A DNA stretch of 64,000 nt, from assembly GCA_005882275.1 (NCBI GenBank), contig VBAK01000106.1, forward strand, positions 28,242-92,241, written 5' to 3'. The DNA is from Candidatus Segetimicrobium genomatis. GTDB taxonomy: Bacteria > Sysuimicrobiota > Sysuimicrobiia > Sysuimicrobiales > Segetimicrobiaceae. A program made the translations under genes and the position numbers. Each line of letters opens with the position of its first letter. Positions within the stretch are counted from its first letter, which is position 1. Positions 58,073 to 64,000 of the stretch are shown piece after piece. Under the pieces are notes generated by a model that worked only from the letters and a program-made list of their open reading frames with translations, was not told the DNA's origin and did not search any database.

Positions 58073-58813
58073 CTAATACAGGCCGCCGTTGACGTCGAGG
58101 ATGGCCCCGTGCATGTGCCGGGCGCCGGGCCCGGCCACGAAGACCACGACCTCCGCGATGTCCTCGGGCTGGGCGATCCGTCCGATCGGGGTCCGGCGCG
58201 TCATCTCGGCCCGCTGCTCCGGCGTCGTCACCCGCCGCAAGAGCGGCGTCTCCACGGGACCCGGGCAGACGCAGTTGACGCGGATCCCCGTCCCCGCCAG
58301 TTCGGCCGCCAGGTGCCGGGTCAGGCCGATCAGGCCATACTTCGAGCAGGTGTAGTGCGCGCCGTTCGTGAGGCTCGTGCGCCGGCCGGCGATCGAGGAG
58401 ACGAGCACGATCGATCCCTGCCGCCGCGGCAGCATCTGGGGGAGCGCCGCCTGCAGGCAGAGGAACGCCCCCTTCAAGTTGACGCCCAGCACCCGGTCCC
58501 AATTGTCATCCGTGATCTCGAGGATCGGGTCCGGGAACCCGATCCCGGCGTTCGCCACCAGGATATCCACGCCGCCGCACCGCTCAACCGCTTCGGCGAT
58601 CATCGCCCGGACCTGCGCGCGGTCCGCCACATCGGCCGCGAGCGGCACGCACCGGCCGCCGCGAGACGCGATCGCCGCCGCGGTGTCGAGCGGCGGCGCC
58701 AGGTCGACGGCCGCCACCCGGGTCCCGCCGGCCGCGAACCTCTCCGCGATCGCGCGCCCGATCCCGGCGGCGGCGCCGGTGATCACCGCGGTGGTCTCCC
58801 TCGCCTCGCTCAC
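58073..58813 (-). CDS. Short-chain dehydrogenase/reductase
   Basis: 246 residues. TGAAAGIGRAIAERF binds NAD(P); NAGIGF, SSIAGRRTS and HYTCSKYGLIG give the catalytic Asn-Ser-Tyr-Lys. CPGPVETPL follows. Classical SDR, substrate unknown. Ends four bases from the convergent LCP gene. The 95 bases upstream of its start hold no gene. Confidence 0.93.
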   Translation of the reverse strand: MSEARETTAVITGAAAGIGRAIAERFAAGGTRVAAVDLAPPLDTAAAIASRGGRCVPLAADVADRAQVRAMIAEAVERCGGVDILVANAGIGFPDPILEITDDNWDRVLGVNLKGAFLCLQAALPQMLPRRQGSIVLVSSIAGRRTSLTNGAHYTCSKYGLIGLTRHLAAELAGTGIRVNCVCPGPVETPLLRRVTTPEQRAEMTRRTPIGRIAQPEDIAEVVVFVAGPGARHMHGAILDVNGGLY

Positions 58814-58908
58814 GCGCGCCCCCGCCCCGCCCGCCGGCTCCTCAGGAAGCGGCGCGCGACGGACCCCCCGGCGCCCTCAGCCCCTCACGGCGGCGACCTC
58901 GTCCCCGA

Positions 58909-59109
58909 TCATTCCTGGGGCGTGCCCGCCGGCGCGTTGGGATCCCGCTCCCCGGTCTGCGTCCAGTCGTCGGGCGGCGCCGCCGGCGCCGGTTCGGCCG
59001 GGTCGGAAGAGGCTCGCCGCGCGAGCTTGCGGGCCAGCTTGGCATCCCGCTTCGCCTTGCGCTTGAGTTCCTTCGCCCGTTTGAGGCTGGAGTAGTTTGG
59101 GCGGGCCAT
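58909..59109 (-). CDS. Small basic protein of unknown function
   Basis: 66 residues: MARPNYSSLKRAKELKRKAK begins a highly basic helix of about 35 residues, then an acidic, Pro-rich tail. I recognise the N-terminal pattern from small uncharacterised bacterial proteins. AGAGGAG precedes the ATG. TATACT (59159-59164, minus) is a possible -10 and GTCAC/GTGAC (59139-59156) an inverted repeat between it and the start. Confidence 0.65.
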   Translation of the reverse strand: MARPNYSSLKRAKELKRKAKRDAKLARKLARRASSDPAEPAPAAPPDDWTQTGERDPNAPAGTPQE

Positions 59110-59191
59110 CGCACGCTCCTCTCAAGCGTCCCTGTGAGTCACATCGATGCGTGACCCCAGTATAGCACGCGGCGGCCGCGGAGAGCCGCAT

Positions 59192-59220
59192 TCGACAGCG
59201 GTGCGAAACAATGCTACACT
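59192..59220 (+). promoter_or_regulatory. Promoter of the LAGLIDADG-derived gene
   Basis: TCGACA (59192-59197), 17-base spacer ending TGC, TACACT (59215-59220). Transcription would begin near 59227, at or just past the first ATG (59223), so the mRNA is probably leaderless or nearly so, favouring GTG 59229 or ATG 59235 as start. Confidence 0.65.
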
Positions 59221-59222
59221 GA

Positions 59223-60038
59223 ATGCACGTGCGGATGCGAGGCCCGAGCGGCCCTGATCTGGAATGGCGAGAGCGAACCCAAAAGATCCGGGCGGCCGCC
59301 CGCAAAGGGAAAAGCTCCACCGAAATCGCCGAGCTGGTCGACCTCCCCGTCGCGACGGTGGAGCGGGCGCTGGCGCGCGCGGAACACCCCCGCCTCTCCG
59401 ATCCGGTAGAGCTTCTCCAAAGCCGCCGGGAAGGCCCCGGCAAGGCGCCGGCGGACGTCCAGCTGTACTGGCTCGGCTTCCTCACCGCGGCGGGGCACAT
59501 CTGCGGGCACGGATCGCTGCTCACGCTCGTCGTGACGCTCGGCGAGGATGGGCGGGACTGCGTCGCGACCCTCATGGCCGACCTCGCCACGGAGCACATC
59601 CGGTACGAGTTCTGTCACAGCAGCATTGTCGGGTGGCAGGTCTACCTGCGCGACCAGGGCCTGTGCGAAGCCCTGCTCCCCTGGGGCATCCCGTCGGATT
59701 TTCACGGGGACGATCCGGCCGTGCTCGATGATCTGCCGAAGGAGTTCGCCGCCCCGTTCATTCGCGGATACGCGGACGGTGACTCGATGTCCCGCCGATC
59801 CTCTGCCGGCTCGCGGAACGGCCACTTCGCGCTCCAGGGCACGCCCGCCGTCCTGGCCGGCATCAATGCGCTGCTCAAGCGGTGCTGGGCGGTCTCGAGC
59901 GGCGTGGTGAGCCAGCGGCAGGACAGGACGGAGCTGCGCGTCTCGGAATCCGGGGCCTGCCACACCATCTCCCGCCACCTGGACACGGTCGCGTCCCGGT
60001 TCCAGGCGGAGCGCGCCAAGGTGGCGCCGAGGAAGTAA
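59223..60038 (+). CDS. HTH plus LAGLIDADG-like domain protein, probable regulator
   Basis: 271 residues. Residues 20-55 are a helix-turn-helix (KIRAAARKGKSSTEIAELVD, then LPVATVERAL). Then YWLGFLTAAGHICG matches the first LAGLIDADG helix, with Ala in place of the catalytic Asp, and FIRGYADGDSM the second, Asp kept. It is not inserted in a host gene. The loss of one active-site acid and the added HTH argue for a domesticated DNA-binding protein (as WhiA is), not an active homing endonuclease. The start may be 59235 given the promoter. Confidence 0.8.
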   Translation: MHVRMRGPSGPDLEWRERTQKIRAAARKGKSSTEIAELVDLPVATVERALARAEHPRLSDPVELLQSRREGPGKAPADVQLYWLGFLTAAGHICGHGSLLTLVVTLGEDGRDCVATLMADLATEHIRYEFCHSSIVGWQVYLRDQGLCEALLPWGIPSDFHGDDPAVLDDLPKEFAAPFIRGYADGDSMSRRSSAGSRNGHFALQGTPAVLAGINALLKRCWAVSSGVVSQRQDRTELRVSESGACHTISRHLDTVASRFQAERAKVAPRK

Positions 60039-60041
60039 CCG

Positions 60042-60323
60042 CTACTTCGAGAGCTGCTGCTTCACGACCCGATCGGCGTCATCGTTCGAAATCCATCGCC
60101 CGGTCTGCTGGAAGGTCAGGAAGCGCAGAAACCCGGACAGCGACATCCCGTTCGTGTCGTCCGAATAGGGTTTCAAACCCTTGATGCTCGGCCACTGCCC
60201 GGGTGCGGCCGGCGCCGTCTTCGCTGCGGACGCCGGCGCCGGCGCGTTTTGAGCGCCCGCGGGGCCCGCGAACACCGCCGCGACCAGGGCTGCGACGATC
60301 ACCGGGAGCAGCAATCTTCCCAT
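60042..60323 (-). CDS. Small secreted protein
   Basis: 93 residues. Signal peptide LLLPVIVAALVAAVFAGPAGA (first 20 hydrophobic), an Ala/Pro-rich linker, then a conserved-looking domain SDDTNGMSLSGFLRFLTFQQ with TGRWISNDDADRVVKQQ. Function unknown. ATG 60323 is six bases after GGGGG. It is downstream of the HD-GYP gene with a structured 108-base gap between. Confidence 0.75.
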   Translation of the reverse strand: MGRLLLPVIVAALVAAVFAGPAGAQNAPAPASAAKTAPAAPGQWPSIKGLKPYSDDTNGMSLSGFLRFLTFQQTGRWISNDDADRVVKQQLSK

Positions 60324-60349
60324 GGCGATCCCCCCTGCCACCTCTGCTT

Positions 60350-60421
60350 GCCGTTTGCCCCATTCGGGGATGGAGTCCCCGGAGGGGAACACCCTCTCCA
60401 CCAGGGTATACGGCAAACGGC
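60350..60421 (-). ncRNA. Candidate structured leader (three-way junction)
   Basis: Perfect 10-bp arms GCCGTTTGCC/GGCAAACGGC (60350-60359, 60412-60421) enclose 52 bases that fold into two hairpins: GGGGA/TCCCC (60366-60370, 60376-60380) and GGAGGGG/CCC-CTCC (60381-60399). No T-run, so not an ordinary terminator. It lies in the leader of the small secreted protein gene. I could not match it to a known riboswitch. Confidence 0.5.
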
Positions 60422-60431
60422 GCGGCGTCTC

Positions 60432-61640
60432 CTATGCTCCCCGCCGCGCGGCGGCCGGGAATCCGAGCACGGCGGCCGCGAGCGAGTCCGCGCGGAGCCC
60501 CAGGAACGCGTCGACAATCGTGGGATCGAATTGGGTGCCCGCGCAGCGCTGCAGCTCCGCCACCGCCTCCTCGACCGCCCAGGCTTCCTTGTACGGCCGT
60601 TCGTGCGTCAGCGCGTCAAAGGAGTCCGCCACCGCGACGATCCGTCCCGCGAGAGGGATGGTCGCTTCCCGCAGGCCGTGCGGGTACCCCGTGCCGTCCC
60701 AGCGCTCGTGGTGGGTGAGGGCGATCTCCTCGGCCAGCTTCAGGAGCGCAAACCGTCCCCCCGAGAGGATCTTCCCCCCGATCGTCGTGTGGGTCTTGAG
60801 CACCTCAAACTCCTCCGCCGTGAGGCGGCCCGGCTTCAAGAGGATCTGATCCGGGATGGCGATCTTCCCCACATCATGGAGGGGAGCGGCCCGCCGCAGG
60901 AGCATCACCTGATCCTGCGCCAGCCTCAGCGCCCGGCCCAGGAACGCCGAGACCTGGCCCACCCGCTTCGTGTGCTCCCCGGTGTCGTCGTCCCGATACT
61001 CGGCGGCCAGCGCCATCCGCTCCAGCATCTCGATGTGGGCGTCCTCCAGGTCCCGGTGGGCCGCCTGCAGGTCATCGTTGGCCTTTTGCAGGTCGCGCGT
61101 GCGCTCCTGCACCTTCACCTCAAGGATCTGATTCTGGTTCGCGAGCTCGAGGTGGAGCAGCCGGGTCTGCAGCAGGTTGTTGCTCCGCAGGAGGACCTCG
61201 GTCGTATCGAAGGGCTTGCTCAGGAAGTCTTTGGCCCCGCCGGCCAGGGCGCGCTGCTTCGCCTCCGGGGTGACGTCGGCCGTGAGCACCAGGATCGGGA
61301 GGAACGCATCGGCCGGGATCACCTGCTTGAGGTCCTCCATCACCATGAACCCGTCCCGCTCCGGCATGTGGAGGTCGAGCAGGATCAGGTCGGGCTCGAA
61401 CTCGGCGATCAGGGCTTCGACCTCGCGCGGGTTGGTCGTGCTCTTGAAGTTGGTGTTGCCGGCCACCCACCTGAGCGTGCCCTCGAGGAAATGGACGTTG
61501 ACCTCCTGGTCGTCCACGATCAGGATCCGGGCGGTCTTGATGGGGTCTTCCTGCATCATCTGGTCACCTGTGTTCCACGCGCGTCGATCGGCGTTCCCTT
61601 CGTTCCACTCCTCGCGTCGCTTGGCGTTGGCGTCCGTCAT
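60432..61640 (-). CDS. Response regulator with HD-GYP domain
   Basis: 402 residues. Receiver domain ([12 protein letters not shown], phospho-Asp in [13 protein letters not shown], Lys in DFLSKPFD), a coiled coil (about 165-215), then [48 protein letters not shown] domains hydrolyse cyclic di-GMP; the HD and GYP motifs are intact. ATG 61640 overlaps the receiver gene stop by 4 bases, with GGGAG upstream. Confidence 0.93.
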   Translation of the reverse strand: MTDANAKRREEWNEGNADRRAWNTGDQMMQEDPIKTARILIVDDQEVNVHFLEGTLRWVAGNTNFKSTTNPREVEALIAEFEPDLILLDLHMPERDGFMVMEDLKQVIPADAFLPILVLTADVTPEAKQRALAGGAKDFLSKPFDTTEVLLRSNNLLQTRLLHLELANQNQILEVKVQERTRDLQKANDDLQAAHRDLEDAHIEMLERMALAAEYRDDDTGEHTKRVGQVSAFLGRALRLAQDQVMLLRRAAPLHDVGKIAIPDQILLKPGRLTAEEFEVLKTHTTIGGKILSGGRFALLKLAEEIALTHHERWDGTGYPHGLREATIPLAGRIVAVADSFDALTHERPYKEAWAVEEAVAELQRCAGTQFDPTIVDAFLGLRADSLAAAVLGFPAAARRGA

Positions 61641-62020
61641 CTGGCTCCCACCCGCGTCAGATATTCCGCAACGATCTCCGGCAGCAGATTGGTGTTGATC
61701 GGCTTGGGGATGTACCCGTCGCAGCCGGCGCCGAGGGCCCGCTCCTCATCGCCCTTCATGGCGTACGCGGTGAGCGCCACCACGACGGCGTCGCGGGTGG
61801 CGGGATCGGCTTTGAGCCGCCGGGTCAGCTCGAGCCCGTCCATGCCCGGCAGCTGGATGTCCATGAGGATGAGGCGCGGGCGGAACGTCTGCAGCACCGT
61901 CAGGGCCTCTTCGGCGTCCGCGGCCGTGCGGACGTCGTACCCTTCGGTCGCCAGCAGCACCCGCACGAGCTTGAGGTTCACCGGATTGTCGTCCACGATC
62001 AGGATGGGCTCACCCGCCAT
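61637..62020 (-). CDS. Single-domain response regulator
   Basis: 127 residues, a receiver domain only: [11 protein letters not shown], phospho-Asp in [13 protein letters not shown], Lys in [10 protein letters not shown] (DivK-like). It probably relays phosphate between the hybrid kinase and the HD-GYP regulator. ATG 62020 used; a GTG at 62029 overlapping the kinase stop is the alternative. Confidence 0.92.
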   Translation of the reverse strand: MAGEPILIVDDNPVNLKLVRVLLATEGYDVRTAADAEEALTVLQTFRPRLILMDIQLPGMDGLELTRRLKADPATRDAVVVALTAYAMKGDEERALGAGCDGYIPKPINTNLLPEIVAEYLTRVGAR

Positions 62021-62025
62021 GCCCG

Positions 62026-64000
62026 TCACCGGGACACCGCGAGGTGTGCCTGCAGTTCTTTCACGAGCGGCTCGACTCCGCCCCCGCCCTTCATGACGAT
62101 CGCCTGCGCGGCCTTCTTGAGCCGGGATCGATCCTGCGCCGTCAGGTCCGCCCCCGTCCACACGATCACGGGGGTGCGCCTGCCGTTGTCGGTGCGGCGG
62201 AACCGGTCCAGGAACTCGAGGCCGCTCATTCCCGGCATCCGGAGGTCCAGCACCACCGCCCTGGGACGCTCCTTCGCCGCCGCCGCCAGGCCGCTCTCGC
62301 CGTCCGGCGCGCACACGGACCGGTATCCCATCTCCGCGAGGGCCGCTTCCATGATCTTCAGCGCTTTGAGATCGTCGTCCACGACGAGGACGGCCCCGTC
62401 CTCGTCCCCGGCCCCGTCCTCATCCGGGCGCACGCCCAGCCGCCGCAGGGAGCCGAGCAGGTCCTCGGACCGGACGGGCTTCACCAGGACACCGTCGGTA
62501 CGATGGCCTTCCAGCGCTCCCTTGTCGGCCACCACCGTCACGACGAGCACCCGCGCGTTTTGATTCCGCGCTTCGGCGCGGATCGCCGTGAGCACGTCCC
62601 ACCCCTTCATGTCGGGGAGCAGCAGGTCGAGCGTGATCGCGCTGAAGGCCTTCTCCCGGCACCGCGCCAGCGCCTCGGCGCCGCTGGCCGCCGCCTCCAC
62701 GGCGTACCCCGCTCCGCCGAGCGTCTTCACGAGCCAGGCCCGCTCCCGGGGATCATCGTCGATGACCAGGACCGCCGGACCGTCCGCCGCCGGCGCTTGG
62801 GCGGGGAGCGCGGCCCGTCCGGCCGGGCTTTCCCGTTCCGCCCAGAACACCCGCGGCAGCACGGCGAAGAAGATGCTGCCGGTCCCCGGCGCGCTCCGCA
62901 CGCCCACCTGGCCGCCCTGGGCCTCCACGATTCGCTTGGTCAGCGCCAGGCCCAGCCCCGTGCCCTGGTATTTCTTGGCCGCCCCGGCGTCCAGCTGCTG
63001 GAACTCGACGAAGAGCCGGCCCAGGTCCTCCGGCCGGATGCCGATGCCCGTGTCCTCGACCTCGATGCGATAGGTGTCGGCCGCCTCCGGGCCCGCCCGG
63101 AGCGTCACCTGCCCCCCCTCCGGCGTGAACTTGAGCGCGTTCGACAGGTAGTTGTACAGCAGCTGCTTGAGCTTCGCCGGGTCCGCCGTCACCCCGGTCA
63201 GCCCCGGATCGATCTGCGTCTTGACCTGGATCCGCTTGGTGGCCGCGAGCGTGCGCAGGCCGTCCCGCACCTCGCCGACCAGCTTCGCCAGATCCACCGC
63301 CTCCGGGTGGAACTCTATCCGGCCCGCTTCCACCCGCGCCAGATCCAGCACGTCGTTGATGAGCTGCAGCAGGTGCCGCGAACTCGTCAGGATGTCCCCG
63401 AGGTACTCTTTGTGGGGGTCGGACACCGGCCCCACCTTGCCGCCGTGCATCAGCTCGGCGAAGCCGATGATCCCGTTGAGCGGCGTCCGCAGCTCGTGGG
63501 ACATGTTCGCCAGGAACTCGCTCTTCAGCCGGTTGGCCTCCTGGACCCGATGGTACTGCTCCACGAGCTCTTCGTTCTTCCGGCGCAGCTCCTCCTCCAG
63601 GGCCTTCTGGGCCGTGATGTCCTTGGAGACCAGGAGGTAGCCGATCGGATCGCCGGACACGCCCCGGCGCAGCGTGATCGCCACCTGCGCCGTGAACTGC
63701 TCGCCGCTCTTGCGCATCCGCTGGAACTCGCCTTCGAACTTCCCGGTCTCGAGCGCCTGGGCCAGCGCGGCCTCGACCCTGCCGCCCTCGACGTCTTCCC
63801 CGGTGTGGAGGATGCGGGAGTTCTGCTTCCCGACCATCTCCTCGGCCGCGTAGCCGTAGTTCCGCCGCGCGCCTTCGTTCCAGGCCAGGACGCTGCCCTC
63901 GAGGTCCATGGCGATGATCGAGTACTCGGTGGAGGACTCCAAGATATTGTTCAGGAACGCCGTCGTCTCGCTCCGCTCCCGATACTGCTGGGTGATCTGC
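62026..64000 (-). CDS. Hybrid sensor histidine kinase, 5' end beyond window
   Basis: At least 658 codons; the frame is open to the window edge (QITQQYRERSETTAFLNNIL precedes the first in-window Met). Order: helix, PAS (VLAWNEGARRNYGYAAEEMV), coiled coil, HisKA (FLANMSHELRTPLNGIIGFA), ATPase (NYLSNALKFTPEGG, GTGLGLALTKRIVEAQGG), then two receiver domains (TLDLLLPDMKGW and VLDLRMPGMSGLEF). Senses an unknown signal and drives the two response regulators below it. Confidence 0.93.
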   Translation of the reverse strand, partial: QITQQYRERSETTAFLNNILESSTEYSIIAMDLEGSVLAWNEGARRNYGYAAEEMVGKQNSRILHTGEDVEGGRVEAALAQALETGKFEGEFQRMRKSGEQFTAQVAITLRRGVSGDPIGYLLVSKDITAQKALEEELRRKNEELVEQYHRVQEANRLKSEFLANMSHELRTPLNGIIGFAELMHGGKVGPVSDPHKEYLGDILTSSRHLLQLINDVLDLARVEAGRIEFHPEAVDLAKLVGEVRDGLRTLAATKRIQVKTQIDPGLTGVTADPAKLKQLLYNYLSNALKFTPEGGQVTLRAGPEAADTYRIEVEDTGIGIRPEDLGRLFVEFQQLDAGAAKKYQGTGLGLALTKRIVEAQGGQVGVRSAPGTGSIFFAVLPRVFWAERESPAGRAALPAQAPAADGPAVLVIDDDPRERAWLVKTLGGAGYAVEAAASGAEALARCREKAFSAITLDLLLPDMKGWDVLTAIRAEARNQNARVLVVTVVADKGALEGHRTDGVLVKPVRSEDLLGSLRRLGVRPDEDGAGDEDGAVLVVDDDLKALKIMEAALAEMGYRSVCAPDGESGLAAAAKERPRAVVLDLRMPGMSGLEFLDRFRRTDNGRRTPVIVWTGADLTAQDRSRLKKAAQAIVMKGGGGVEPLVKELQAHLAVSR

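Noticed and set aside
60350..60421. Match to a cyclic-di-GMP (GEMM) riboswitch
   Set aside because: The GEMM core sequence blocks are absent; kept only as an unclassified structured element.

Overview
The window is a gene-dense, very GC-rich (roughly 70%) bacterial chromosome segment with no rRNA, tRNA or CRISPR that I could find. GTG starts and 4-base GTGA/ATGA gene overlaps are common. The gene content (SUF without ISC, complex I subunits, a ykkC-class riboswitch, LCP and PASTA wall proteins, one PEP-CTERM protein, Rieske and molybdopterin enzymes) suggests an uncultivated free-living soil or sediment bacterium, possibly from a Terrabacteria-type phylum. I cannot assign a phylum from sequence alone.

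Layout. 1-780: edge of a PIN/ribbon-helix-helix toxin-antitoxin locus and a decayed copy of its tail. 778-11750 (minus): one long transcription unit running sufC-sufB-sufD-Rieske-sufS-sufU-nuoB-nuoD-nuoI-nuoC-PAP2-molybdopterin oxidoreductase, which joins the Fe-S assembly machine to the four soluble Q-module subunits of complex I. A consensus promoter lies upstream of sufC. 12035-16646: cyclase-family hydrolase, pyrE (its start codon lies inside a 5x23-bp tandem repeat), an apparently self-regulated TetR regulator, a zincin, an Nfu-N protein, a PASTA membrane protein and a nucleotidyltransferase-like protein. 16722-21630: gltB behind a promoter, a ykkC-class riboswitch and an overlapping terminator; gltB has no ATG/GTG/TTG/CTG start. 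21751-32058: peptidoglycan and amino-sugar recycling (nagA on minus; GNAT, peptide ABC transporter, murQ, anmK, beta-lactamase-like hydrolase, BadF-type sugar kinase and nanE on plus).

32121-45099: secreted protein, possible IS21-type end remnant, PHP phosphoesterase, glpK, PEP-CTERM protein, S9 peptidase, Slt-type lytic transglycosylase, phosphodiester glycosidase and a GT-C glycosyltransferase. 45218-51441: GldA/GldF/GldG-type ABC system with a DUF4340 protein, and a divergent GHL10-type glycoside hydrolase. 51556-52815: low-coding island with a Doc/Fic toxin that lacks the catalytic His. 52887-60038: cold-shock protein, an HcnB-like flavoprotein coupled to a xanthine-dehydrogenase-type Mo subunit, LCP ligase, SDR, a small basic protein and a LAGLIDADG-derived regulator. 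60042-64000: signalling operon (hybrid histidine kinase, receiver protein, HD-GYP response regulator, small secreted protein) with a candidate structured RNA between the last two genes.

Recurring theme: short direct duplications sit exactly on gene boundaries (pyrE start, S9 peptidase stop, DUF4340 stop, antitoxin stop, and a dispersed copy of the pyrE unit upstream of the LCP gene).
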